Assembly: GCA_963575745.1 (NCBI GenBank)
Contig: CAUYUJ010002099.1
Coordinates: forward strand, 1 to 64,000
Direction of reading: 5' to 3'
Length of the DNA stretch: 64,000 bases
From: Prorocentrum cordatum
Taxonomy: Eukaryota > Sar > Dinophyceae > Prorocentrales > Prorocentraceae
Numbering within the stretch: position 1 is the first letter of the stretch; each line of letters begins with the position of its first letter. Shown in pieces: positions 16,873 to 26,700 of the stretch. Both the position numbers and the translations under genes were made by a program. Under the pieces are notes generated by a model. That model was not told where the DNA came from, did not search any database, and was given only the letters and a program-made list of their open reading frames with translations.

Positions 16873-19362
16873 ATGTCCGAGGACATCAAGTCAGGTCCCC
16901 TGAATGATGCCGCCACGTTGCGCAGCCGCTATGCCTTGAAGGACTCCGAGGGCCAGCGGCTGAAGGCCAAAATTTCCTTGGAGGATATCTGCGTCCACCC
17001 GCAGAACAGAGGTGGGACGTACCCCTCCGCTGCCAGAGTGGTTAATCTCCTGTGTGGCATTCTGAAAGACAGGTTCCTCTTGAACGAGGCGCAGCACGAA
17101 GCAGTGGTTGTTCAGGAACTCCCTGCGGGGAAGAAGGCCGATTACGAGCGCCTCCATGGCAGGCCGTACACGGCGCACGCGGACCACAACTTGCAGAAAA
17201 CGAAGTCCGTGGAGGCTCTACGCTCGGCGTACACAAGCTTGTCAACGTTCAACTACGGGGCGCTGAGCCACTGCACCCTAACCCTTGGTCTGCTGAACCT
17301 CAAGCACGGCGCAGTGTGGGTCATTCCCGAAGACCACAAAGGATGTGGTTTGGAGGAGTTCCAGACAGGTACAGGTGGTTCCTGGGATATCCCAAAAATG
17401 CGTCGCGCACCGAAGTTCACAGAACTCATGGACGTGCTCGATAACGGTTTGCTTTGCGAGGTGCTCTCGTGGGAAATTCACTTCGATGCCGTCTTCGCGC
17501 AAGGCCCCGCGATCATTTCCGCGGCCCTGAACGACCCACAGGGAAAAGGTGTGACCTCTCACGAAATCGAGGTCCTGACGTCCGTCGCTGGTTTCGTCGC
17601 CACCGCAGCAGCGGCGGGCAAGAAAGCATCGCGCGGATCTGAGACAGGACACCCCGTGAATATCTCGTACGACACTGTTCTCAAGGCTTGCGCGCAACGA
17701 CATCCCGAGTACGCCAAGGCCAAATGGTTCGAGGACATGTTTACTTTCGTCATCAACGTGGGGGCCGCATCAGGGCAGCTCATACCGCAAATTCTAGATT
17801 ATGATCGACGTTGGGTGGATCACAAAATACGTTCCCTGGCACCAGCCACCTGGGGCGTTCTCAACCAACTCCCCATAGATTGTCCCCATGTGAAGGTAGC
17901 CCTTGTCATGAGGGCGTACTCGCAAGAGCCGAGGTGCGGACAGTGCCCCGCGGAAACGGCTTGGGGACACAGCGAGGGCAACAGTCGGATACAGGAGCTC
18001 AATTCTTTGTTGGGGTATGTCCGTCGCACATTGGCCCCCGCAGCAGCGGAGGCCCACGGGGAGGAGAAGAGCGCGACTTTGACCGCGGGGGCGGTTCTGA
18101 CTGCGACGGACACCTTCTACCAGGCGTACGTAAGGGTGAAGGCTAACAAACCTCGTCTAGAGGCAGTTGTGGAGGCCGTGCGCGAGACAGTGCGTCCGCA
18201 CTATGCTGAAGTACGCGAGGCCTGGCAGAAAATGAAAAAGAACGCGCAGAAAGAGTTCCCGCTCCCTCCTGCGCCGTGGACCGACAAGTTGCCCGCGGCC
18301 CCCGAGAAACCCGCTGGCCCTCGCAGCAGCGGAGGTGGCGAGGGCTCTCGCCCGCAGCCAGTATTGATAGAGTTCAACGAAGAAGACAAGCCTCTGAACA
18401 GGCAGATGTCTGAAGTGTCCAAGCCCGTGAACAGCCTGATGGTGGTCCCAGTGAAATCGTGGCACGCTTCGGCTCCGTCTGGCAATCTCGACACAGACAG
18501 GTGGCACCAAGCAAGCATCGCGGAAGTCATGACTGGCTTCCATCGTCACGCGGACACTTGCGCCCAACCCGTCCAGATGCAATATGACGTTCAAGCCAAG
18601 AGTGTCCATGTGGTGGCTACTGGGGACATCGCCGAGGGGAAACTGATGCTCTTCCCTTGCTGCCCCACCGCGAAGATTTTCCCGAAAGTCTCGAGCAATC
18701 CGCGGGCAGTGGAGGTGCTAGTCGGTGAGAAACGTCCGACTCCTGTCGAGAAAATGGAAACATATTGGGCACAACCTGATTTCAAATTACCAGAGCTGGA
18801 GCTCAAGCCCGCGCCGCAGGAAGCGGCCTCCGCAGCAGCGGGGGCTGCGCAGGGCGAGGCGCCCGTGGGTCCGCAGCTCGACGAGGCGGCCCCCGCAGCA
18901 GCGGCGCCTGCACAGGGCGAGGCCGAACAGGAAGAGAATCCGTACCAGTTTAAGTTCGGAGGTACCGAGTCCTTGCACTTCTTTTGGGGAGTTGAGAGGA
19001 TGACACCAGAAGAACTTGCCCGAGCCCAGCTAGTGCAGGGACAGGAGCACTGGAAGTTCAACGTTGCACTTCAACCGCACGAGTTCCAGACAATGACAAA
19101 GTGCCACCCAGGCGCCCCCCTCCGCGTCTGCAGCGTGCTTGTCCCGTGCATGCACAACACGGTGCCGCTGGTGCGCGGAGATCGGCTGATGCTGCAGATC
19201 ACAAAGGAGAAGAGGGCCACCGACACCCAAAAGGAGAAGCAGGCATGGCAAAAGGAGCAGAAAGAGCAGGAGAAGAAACGGAAGAAGGACGCCGAGGAGG
19301 GACGGAAAACCCCCAAGAGCGGCAAGATGACAATCCCTGGCCAGGGGGCCCACTTCGTGTGA
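16873..19362 (+). CDS. Large unknown cargo protein (829 aa)
   Basis: ATG 16873 follows two hairpins and opens an uninterrupted 829-codon frame. The first 330 residues look like a folded domain (MSEDIKSGPLNDAATL, HGRPYTAHADHNLQK, LCEVLSWEIHFDAVFAQG). Residues about 324-354 are encoded by a 93-bp segment also present in non-coding DNA at 11387-11479. A helical middle follows, then a second folded part (VPVKSWHASAP, AEGKLMLFPCCPTAKIF) and a Lys/Glu-rich coiled tail near residues 780-815. In-frame hairpins at 17602, 18032, 18318, 18827 and 18889 sit in linkers. No family is recognised. The length and clean frame suggest a functional gene. Confidence 0.6.
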   Translation: MSEDIKSGPLNDAATLRSRYALKDSEGQRLKAKISLEDICVHPQNRGGTYPSAARVVNLLCGILKDRFLLNEAQHEAVVVQELPAGKKADYERLHGRPYTAHADHNLQKTKSVEALRSAYTSLSTFNYGALSHCTLTLGLLNLKHGAVWVIPEDHKGCGLEEFQTGTGGSWDIPKMRRAPKFTELMDVLDNGLLCEVLSWEIHFDAVFAQGPAIISAALNDPQGKGVTSHEIEVLTSVAGFVATAAAAGKKASRGSETGHPVNISYDTVLKACAQRHPEYAKAKWFEDMFTFVINVGAASGQLIPQILDYDRRWVDHKIRSLAPATWGVLNQLPIDCPHVKVALVMRAYSQEPRCGQCPAETAWGHSEGNSRIQELNSLLGYVRRTLAPAAAEAHGEEKSATLTAGAVLTATDTFYQAYVRVKANKPRLEAVVEAVRETVRPHYAEVREAWQKMKKNAQKEFPLPPAPWTDKLPAAPEKPAGPRSSGGGEGSRPQPVLIEFNEEDKPLNRQMSEVSKPVNSLMVVPVKSWHASAPSGNLDTDRWHQASIAEVMTGFHRHADTCAQPVQMQYDVQAKSVHVVATGDIAEGKLMLFPCCPTAKIFPKVSSNPRAVEVLVGEKRPTPVEKMETYWAQPDFKLPELELKPAPQEAASAAAGAAQGEAPVGPQLDEAAPAAAAPAQGEAEQEENPYQFKFGGTESLHFFWGVERMTPEELARAQLVQGQEHWKFNVALQPHEFQTMTKCHPGAPLRVCSVLVPCMHNTVPLVRGDRLMLQITKEKRATDTQKEKQAWQKEQKEQEKKRKKDAEEGRKTPKSGKMTIPGQGAHFV

Positions 19363-19917
19363 TCCCGCCGCAGCAGCGGAGGGTGCGCGAAACGGAGCGG
19401 CAGATGACAGCGGCCGATGATCCACCCGTCGCAGCCCGCAGCCGTCAGCTGGAGGGGAGGAGGAAAAGGGCGGGGAGAGGAGGTCGAAGAGGGAGGGGGG
19501 AGGGGGGCAGCAGAAACAGCACAAGACAGGGATGGGAGAGGTCACGCATCAGCCGCAGTAGTGTCGGTGGTACGTCAATTTTCATGGCGGCGCGGCGGCC
19601 GCTGAGAAATGGAGCAAGTGCGAGGGCCTGCAAATGCGGAAAATGTGAGTGCCTCTCGTCCCCTCCCCTCCTCTTCCTCCATGAGATCTCTCTCCTGGTG
19701 CATATCCCCTGCCAGGTCTCGTCCTGCTCCTCTCCCTCTATGTTCGTCCTGCCCTCCCCTCGCGCCTCGCCTCCGTCTCCGTCCCCCCTCGTCCGTTCCC
19801 GCCTCCCTCCCGTGTCCTGGTTTCCTCTCTCCGTGCTCATCGTCCTGCTCATCGCCCTGCCGTCCTGTTCGCGGGACGCTCTGTGGGACAGGGGGGCGGT
19901 CGAAGCACGCGAGGCCG
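19363..19917. other. Intergenic stretch with the second copy of the dispersed repeat
   Basis: A hairpin lies at 19366 just after the stop. The segment 19506-19735 repeats 11130-11358. The rest is C/T-rich and without a supported gene. Confidence 0.6.
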
Positions 19918-20180
19918 AACCCCTCTGTGACAGAGGGGCTCCCGCGCTTTTCCGCCCGAGCCCCTCTGTGACAGAGGGGCTCCCGCGCTTTTCCGCCCGA
20001 GCCCCTCTGTGACAGAGGGGCCCCCGCGCTTTCCCGCCCGAGCCCCTCTGTCACAGAGGGGCTCGGGCGGAAAAGCGCGGGGGCCCCTCTGTCACAGAGG
20101 GGGTGGGGTCGTGCGTTTCCGCGCGCCCTCCTCTGTGAAACAGGGGTGGTCGTTCGATCAGGGCGCCCCCCCCTGAGGGA
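19918..20180. repeat. Central cluster of CTCTGTGACAGAG palindromes with a 101-nt inverted repeat
   Basis: Five units with a 42-bp period carry CCCCTCTGTGACAGAGGGG (or GTCAC in the inverted ones), linked by CTCCCGCGCTTTTCCGCCCGAG or its inverse. Orientation switches in the middle, so 20002-20102 forms one inverted repeat with 50-nt arms, a single-base centre at 20052 and one mismatch. Degenerate units continue to about 20180. The same palindrome lies at both ends of the element. Confidence 0.9.
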
Positions 20181-20461
20181 CAGAGGGTCGGTCAGAGCGC
20201 ACAAGGCCCCCCCTCAAGGGGCAGAGGGGCGGTCAGGGGGCAGGGAAGGCAGCTGTGCTCGTTCGGAGAGAAGGAGGGGGATGGGTTGGATGAGATGGAA
20301 AGAAGCTCGTGGAGGGAGCATGATGCGGATGAGGAGTAGGAGGATCTGTTCGAGACGAGGAGTCCGCTTTCCATAGCCGTTTTCAGGCGGTTCACTTGTG
20401 AGGGGGGCCGACACCTAGGACGCGCGCGCCTTCGCAGCAGCGGGGGCTTGCGCACGGCGGC

Positions 20462-21418
20462 ATGAAACGCAAGGCAGAGGACGCATGGCGGGAGGTCGCT
20501 GTCGGGAAAGCAGCGCGCCAAGATGGCGCGAGCATGGGGGTGCTCTGCGCGACGGGCGGGCTGTGCCGAAATCACGAGGGAGCAGCGGGATTTGCTCTGG
20601 AATGCGAGGGGCGCTGTGTTGTCTTGGGCGGCGAGATGAGCATAGAAGCCTTCGTGCCCGTCGGAAAGCACCGCCTGTGGATGCTCAAAGTGGTCGGTGG
20701 ACACAGTGCCGCGAAGGGCGCCTTGAGCGAAACAAACTTGTTAGAACAATTGTATGAGAAGCTTCGCGCTGGAGAAGGGTACGACGTGGATGAAGCGGCG
20801 ACTCCTGTGAAAGAGGCCCCCGCAGCAGCGGGGGCTGCAGCAGGGTCTCCCGCAGCAGCGGGAGAAAAAGGCCGGAATCCCATGGCGGATCTCCTTGGCA
20901 CCGTCAAGGCCGCATCGAAAGCGAAGAAAACCCCTGAGAAACAGAAAGGGTTTCCTCGAGGCACGCTCTGCAGAGTAACCATGCCGATGTCGCCTAAGCC
21001 AGATGAGGCCGACACGAAAGAGGTTTGTGTGTATGAGAACAGATATGGGCAACTGCTCGTTCAGAGTCAGGACCTGCCTTGGCTTCTGCATTACCTGTAC
21101 GAGGAGAGCCAGGGCAAACGCGTCCCCGAACCCAACGACGACGACGAGGACGACGCTTTGGACGAGAAGCGCCCGTGGACCACCAGGTGGTGCCCGTCTG
21201 GGATGTGGACACTGGAGGTCAAAGGAGGGCCAATGGCAGGCCGAACATGGGCCTCCAGGATTCAGGATCTGAACGAGGAGAAATGGTCCACAGGCGTGGC
21301 GTTGACGGAAGTGACGACGCCCTTGAAACAGTCCACCCGTGCGCAGCAAAAGCAGGTTCTTCTAGCGTTCTTGGAGGACGTGGTCCAGAAAGCCATCAAA
21401 CAGGACACAAAGCAGTGA
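20462..21418 (+). CDS. Gene A: unknown cargo protein (318 aa), intact copy
   Basis: ATG 20462 starts MKRKAEDAWREVAVGKAARQ, identical in design to the decayed copy at 22325. Residues 1-110 look globular (GVLCATGGLCRNHEG, EAFVPVGKHRLWMLKVVGG). A linker with two hairpins (20815, 20847) follows, read as PAAAGAAAGSPAAAGEKG. The C-terminal half is compact (RGTLCRVTMPMSPKPDEADT, LLVQSQDLPWLLHYLYEES) with an acidic patch (NDDDEDDALDE) and a helical tail. The function is unknown. The clean frame and perfect hairpin arms contrast with the decayed paralogue and argue that this copy is maintained. Confidence 0.6.
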   Translation: MKRKAEDAWREVAVGKAARQDGASMGVLCATGGLCRNHEGAAGFALECEGRCVVLGGEMSIEAFVPVGKHRLWMLKVVGGHSAAKGALSETNLLEQLYEKLRAGEGYDVDEAATPVKEAPAAAGAAAGSPAAAGEKGRNPMADLLGTVKAASKAKKTPEKQKGFPRGTLCRVTMPMSPKPDEADTKEVCVYENRYGQLLVQSQDLPWLLHYLYEESQGKRVPEPNDDDEDDALDEKRPWTTRWCPSGMWTLEVKGGPMAGRTWASRIQDLNEEKWSTGVALTEVTTPLKQSTRAQQKQVLLAFLEDVVQKAIKQDTKQ

Positions 21419-21693
21419 TGCCCTCGTTATCCGCTCGCTGGCGCGCGCCGCAGCAGCGGCGCGCTGACCGCTACAGCGGCTTTTTTTGTGCAAACAGACT
21501 CGGTGTATGCACCGCGCCAGCGGCGCGCTGACCGCTGAGGTGGATGCCTGCGGGTTCCTGTCGACTGGACAGGGGTTAGGGCACGCGCGGGGGATCGCGA
21601 GCCTGCGGCTCTCCAGCGCTCGCGCGCTAGAGGACAAAAAGGAACTCGCGGAATCTGGCGAGGACGGGGCGGAGGGGTTGGGACCAGTAGGAT

Positions 21694-21727
<34 letters not shown>

Positions 21728-21787
21728 AGGAGGAGCAACAGCAGCAGCAACATCACACTAGCAGCACCGACAGGAGGATCATTGCGA
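21419..21787. other. Short intergenic region with a strong hairpin and a (GGA)n tract
   Basis: One of the longest element hairpins (GCGCGCCGC-AGCA-GCGGCGCGC) is at 21443-21466, followed by a repeat of GCGCCAGCGGCGCGCTGACCGCT at a short distance. A GGA-rich run lies at 21690-21740. No gene is supported. Confidence 0.6.
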
Positions 21788-21869
21788 GGATGCGGCCGTT
21801 TGCTTGCCCTGCGGCGCTGGGCTCGAGACAAGAGGGCGGCCGCGTGTGCGCGCGCATGGCTTCGGCATC

Positions 21870-22165
21870 ATGGCCGCCGCAGCCGCTCCGCCCCCAGACC
21901 CAGGCGACGCTCGCCCTGCAAACGCGCCTCTGCGGGTCGGGCACGACCGCGAGGTCAACGAATGTGGAGTTTTTATAGCAACACGACAAAACTAAAGACC
22001 CCGACAGAGTGCTCATGAATCCACGGAAACTACAGAGACCAATATTCGGATTCGGGCAATTACGTTATGCGCCGCAGCAGCGGCGCGGCTTGCCATTATG
22101 AATATGGCAAACGCACATGGAAGAATATTCATTTATGCTCGCAGTGGCCGTGGAAAAGCGACCAC
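21870..22165 (+). pseudogene. Decayed copy of the gene B start (copy 1)
   Basis: It begins at ATG 21870 with the same first residues as gene B (MAAAAAPPPDPGDARPANAP). Indels soon break it: the frame stops at 21995, and the later homology (ATATTCGGATTCGGG, then the GCGCCGC hairpin near 22071) is in other frames. The homology ends near 22165, and the next copy of the gene A leader starts at 22190. Confidence 0.8.
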
Positions 22166-22324
22166 AAGAAGTGGTTAGGTTTTGGAGTCCGATGAGAAGT
22201 AGGAGGATTTGTTCGAGACGAGGAGTCCGCTTTCCATAGCCGTTTTCAGGCGGATCACCAGTGAGGGGAGTTGACACCTAGAACGCGGGCGCCTTCGCAG
22301 CAGCGAGGGCTTGCGCGCGGCGGC

Positions 22325-22860
22325 ATGAAACGCAAGGCATCGGAAACATGGCGGGATGTCGTTATCGGGAAAGCAGCGCGCCAAGATGACGCGAGCATGG
22401 GGGTGCTCTGCGCGACGGGCGGACTGTGCCGAAGTCACGAGGGAGCATCGGGATTTGCTCTGGAATTTGAGGAGCGCTATGTTCCCTTTGGCGGCGAGGA
22501 AAGCCTAGAAGCCTTCGTGCCCGTCGGAAAGCACCGCCTGTGCATGCTCAAGGTGGTCCGTGGTCTCAGCGCCGTGAAGGGCGCCTTGAACGAAACGACA
22601 ATGTTAGAGCAAGTGCTTGGGAAGCTTCGCGTCGGAGAAGGAGACAACGTGGATGAAGCGTCGACCCCTGTGAAAAACGCTTCCGCAGCAGCGGGGGTTG
22701 CAGCAGGATCCCCCGCAGCAGCGGGAGAAAAAGGTCGGGATCCCATGGCGGATCTCCTCGGAACCGTGAAGGGCGCATCGAAAGCGAAGCAGGTGGCGGC
22801 GCGTCGCCAACCAGAGAAAACCCCTGAGAAACAGAAAATATTGTCTCGAGGCACGCTCTG
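22325..22860 (+). pseudogene. Decayed copy of gene A (copy 2), truncated
   Basis: ATG 22325 begins MKRKASETWRDVVIGKAARQ, clearly paralogous to gene A, and the alignment continues for about 175 codons. Near 22855, after ILSRGTLC, the sequence diverges into unrelated DNA, so the C-terminal half is missing. The first linker hairpin has lost arm pairing (CTTCCGC against GCGGGGG), and the second is imperfect as well. The frame happens to stay open into the next gene, but I do not think it is a fusion protein. Confidence 0.75.
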
Positions 22861-23665
22861 CCTCTCGCTCCGTGCGGTCGTCTTGGGCGGCGTCGGGCCT
22901 CCGCTGACTGATTGCATGATGCATATATGTATATATTGTGTATGTATGGTGTGTCGACGTATATGTATGTACATACGTATATGTGTGTATTTATATATGT
23001 ATGTATATATAACACGGTCGCAGGGGCGTGGCCCGCGGCCCAGGGCGGGGCCCGAGACTCTGGGACAGGACATAGGGCCTCATCATCGTAGGATGCTCAT
23101 CATTCTCATCATCGCCATGATGGGGGGGGAGGAGGGGACAGCTACCAGCTGCGCGCTGGCGCCACCGCCGCTCCCCCGCGCCCGCTGGCGCATCCGCAGT
23201 GCGGCTGCGGGAGGGGCTGCGCCTCAATTCCTGCAGAGGCGGCCTGCAGGGATGTTGCACTTTTGGCGTCTAGTACAAACGCCCGAGCGGCCCGCTTTTT
23301 TTTTGGGGGGGGCTCTTGCTTCACGGTGGAAGAGGAGACTATCATCATCCCCCGTGCCGCGTTCGCCTTCCCTCGACGACGATGTCGACGACTTCCTACA
23401 TTCTGGCCTTGTTTTCTGGGGAGTGTTCTCGGAGTCGTTCGGGGCGTTCGTTCGTGTGCGCATGCTTCTGAGTTTTCTGCGCGTCGTTCGGGCCGCTCGT
23501 CCTGGTGTGAGTCGTTCGGGCCCCTCCTCACCAGCCCATCTCACAGCAGCAACCCTCGCGAAGCATGCCGACGGTCGTGTTTTTTCAGGCGTGTGTCCGC
23601 TGGTCCCCGCATATCTCCCTTGTTCCTCGTTCCTCCCGCCCCCTTGTACATCCTCCTTGTGGGGG
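22861..23665. other. Insertion-like stretch with a TA/TG-rich microsatellite
   Basis: From 22918 to 23012 there is an AT-rich alternation of TATATG, TGTATG and TACATACG units, which stands out against the GC-rich surroundings. The remainder is mixed GC-rich sequence with no supported gene. This block replaces the C-terminal half of gene A in copy 2. Confidence 0.6.
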
Positions 23666-23746
23666 GATGCGGCCGTTTGCTTGCCCTGCAGCGCTGGGCT
23701 CGAGACCAGAGGGCGGCCGCGTGTGCGCGCGCATGGCTTCGGCATC

Positions 23747-26700
23747 ATGGCAGCCGCAGCCGCTCCGCCTCCAGACCCAGGAGACGCTCGCCCTGCAAAC
23801 GCGCCTCTGCGAGTCGGGCACGACCGCGAGGCCAACGAATTTGTGGAGTTTTGGTACCAAGAAGACAAAAAGAAAGACCCCGACTTCGTGCTCATGAACC
23901 CACGGAAACTAAATGGGGCAATATTCGGATTCGGGTACGTTATGCGCCGCAGCAGCGGCGCGGCTTGCCATTATGACTCTGGCAGACGCATATGTAAGAA
24001 TATTGATTTCTGCTCGCAGTGGCCGTGTCCCAGCGACCATCGTCTGGCGGACGGTTCCGTGGACTACAATAAGTGGTCAGACTTGCAAGCGCCCTGGCAT
24101 ATAGTGCAATGCGCGGGCGGGTGGCCCGCAGGAGCGGGAGCCCCCGCAGCAGCGGAGGCGCCGGCCGAGGCGTGCGAGGCCCCTGGTGAAGCGGCAGCGG
24201 CGCCGTCGGTGGGCCCTGCTGAAGGCCCCGCAGCAGCGGGGCCGTCAGCGGAGGCGTGCGTGGCCCCTGCTGAAGTGGCAGCGGAGCCGTATGTGGGCTC
24301 TTCTGACGGCCCCGCAGCAGCGGGTGCGTCAGCGGAAGCGTGCGTGCCTCCTCCTGAAGTGGCGGCGGCGCCGTGCGCGTGCCCTTCTGCAGAGCCCGCC
24401 ACAGCGGAGGCGTCCGTAGGTCCTGCTGGCGCGCATGGCGCCGACGCAATCGCCGAGGCCGCTTCCGCAGTGGAGTCTGCCTTGAAGGACTCCGCGGCAA
24501 CAGCAGCTCTCTCAGCAAAGGAGGTTGCCCCTGTCGCTTTCCCCCAACCCGCCCCGCTTGCTGTTCGCGACGTAGCGGAACCCGTGCTTCCAGGGGCGGA
24601 AGTTGCTGCAGTTACCGCCTGTGAACAGACAGCCGCGACAGCAGGCGCTGCGGTTGCCCCTGCAGGCGCCCCCGCAGCAGCGGGGGCGCCTGCAGGGGCA
24701 CTTTCAGAACAAGGCCAGAGGTGCTTCGAGAAATTGATGAAGTTGTCGCGCAGTATTCGCGGAAGGCCGGGGGGAGGCCGAGAGTGGATAGGATATTCTG
24801 CTTTCGTAATCTTTGCGCTGTTGCGGAAGGTGCGCGTCTACGTGTGGGAAGGACGCAACAGAGTCGACCTTTGCAAAGCTGTCTTGCCGCCGTGGAAACT
24901 AGAGCAGTTAACCCGCGAGCCTGCGGTGGACGCGATCGCGTGTTGCGCCGTCCCCCGAGACTCGGGGCCACCGGACTGGGCCCCCGTGTCGGAGGAGTAT
25001 CCTTTGTTTCGATGCAATCATTTTATCGCAGGCGTCTCCACCGACTTTGTGGATTTCACGGGAGATGCTTCGACGGTGGACGGTTTCTATTCGGCTCTCG
25101 GTGTGTTCGTCGTGTCCACAGTCGCAGACGGGGACTGCGGTTTGGATTGCATGTTGCAGATGACCCAGGAGGTTTCCACGCGAGAGTCTCGCAGGGAGCT
25201 CCGCCAGGACAGTTGCTCTCTCCGACCACCCTGATCCTTCGCTTCCATCTCTGCTGCCCCCACATGCTCTTCCCCTCCTTGTCTCCCCATTCTGCCTTCA
25301 TGCCTCTCCCATCCCGCCCTTCTCTCCCCTCGCGCCCTCCCCGCCGAGTCTCCTTGCCCCTCCTCCATGCCCGCCCGCCAGGACATCGCGGACTACATCG
25401 TGCAAAGGGTGCGTCTGGCGCGGTTCCTCGACGCGATGGTCCTGACACAAGAAGTCAGGAAGGATGACGTCCAGGAGCTTCGTCGCCTGCAGAGCGCCTT
25501 AGACGACGAAGAACTTGTCCCGCAGCCTGGCCACGCCGCCCCTCCGAGAGCACAGGGCGTTGCCGCCGCAGCAGCGGCGGCGCCACCTGAGGACTTGGCC
25601 GTGGTGGAAGTCGACGCCGAGGCTGTCTGTCAGGAGCTCGTGCAAGCCATCCAATGGTGGACAGGACTGACAGACGCTGCGTGCGCCCTGGACGTAGCTC
25701 GGGAGTTGATGCCCGCAGAGCGGGAGGAGCAGCTCTTGAGGTACAGGAACCGCGGCTGCGAGCGCAAAGCCCCCGCCCAGAACAAGAAGCGCGTGGTGGT
25801 CCCGTCGCTCCTGTGCTCGAGGATGGAGATAGCGGGTGCTTTCGACGAGCACATGCGCTCTTTAGGCTGGACGCCTGGAGACCGCTTTCCGTATGGAGGG
25901 GCGCGTTCATTCATGGATGCGTGGGACTGGGGTTCCATGTCCCGTCTCCCTCTCAGGAAGCGCACGCACGTTGTGCGGCGCTGGCACAAGGCTTTTCTGT
26001 CGTCGAAATACGCCTCCGCAGTAGCGGAGGCTGTTCGGCAGCCGCGGGGACACGAGAAGCAGCACGGGCAGGGGCGCCTCCTGAAGTGGAAAGGGCGGAA
26101 AAGGATACCACAACAGGGACAGGGCCCAGCTCGAAAATGCCCTTGGTTGCGGCAAGCTCTGTTTGAATGGTGGAGTTCCATTCGGCACAGTGTGGATTGG
26201 AAGATGATCAAAAGTGGACTGCGAAGTACCCAAAGAGAGCCAGCGAAGATAGCAAGGTTCACGCAAAGCATGCTCCAGACCAAAGCGTTGGAGCTCATGA
26301 GCGAGTACGTCACGCAGCAGCTGCGGATCGGGCAGCGACCCGCCGCCGTGGAGTTGAGGTCGCGCTGGTGGGCCTCCTGGCGCAAGGAATACGGCCTCAG
26401 CATGCGGTACCCGAACAGGAAGTACAAGTGCCCGCTGCCCGTCTTGGAAGAGCGCCTCGAGCGAGGCTGGCTGAACGTGTTTAGGGTGCGCGCCGCGTGC
26501 GTGCTACTCAACGAGCAGGATCCCGAGATGGAGAACTTCGACCAGTCGCCTTTCCACCACAATGAAACAGGATCAGCTGGCGTGAGGACCCTCGCAGTAG
26601 CGGGGGTCGAAGTGCCACTGGTGGAGTGCCACGGCGCGGTGCGGGAGCGGTGGACGGCCAATTTCATGACAATGAGCGACAAGGATCGACTGCGGAGAGA

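Larger units (their letters stand above)
20328..24040 (+). repeat. Tandem duplication of a two-gene unit (offset about 1.87 kb)
   Basis: The block with gene A then gene B is present twice. Copy 1 is about 20328-22170 and copy 2 about 22190-24040. Homology covers the leader and gene A (20328-21000 against 22190-22855) and the start of gene B (21788-22165 against 23666-24030). The stretches between them are not alike. Gene A is intact only in copy 1 and gene B only in copy 2. Confidence 0.85.

Noticed and set aside
22271-25234. A single 987-codon gene joining gene A' and gene B
   Set aside because: The middle is non-coding-like (AT-rich microsatellite and unrelated insert), and the duplication shows that A and B are separate genes with their own starts.
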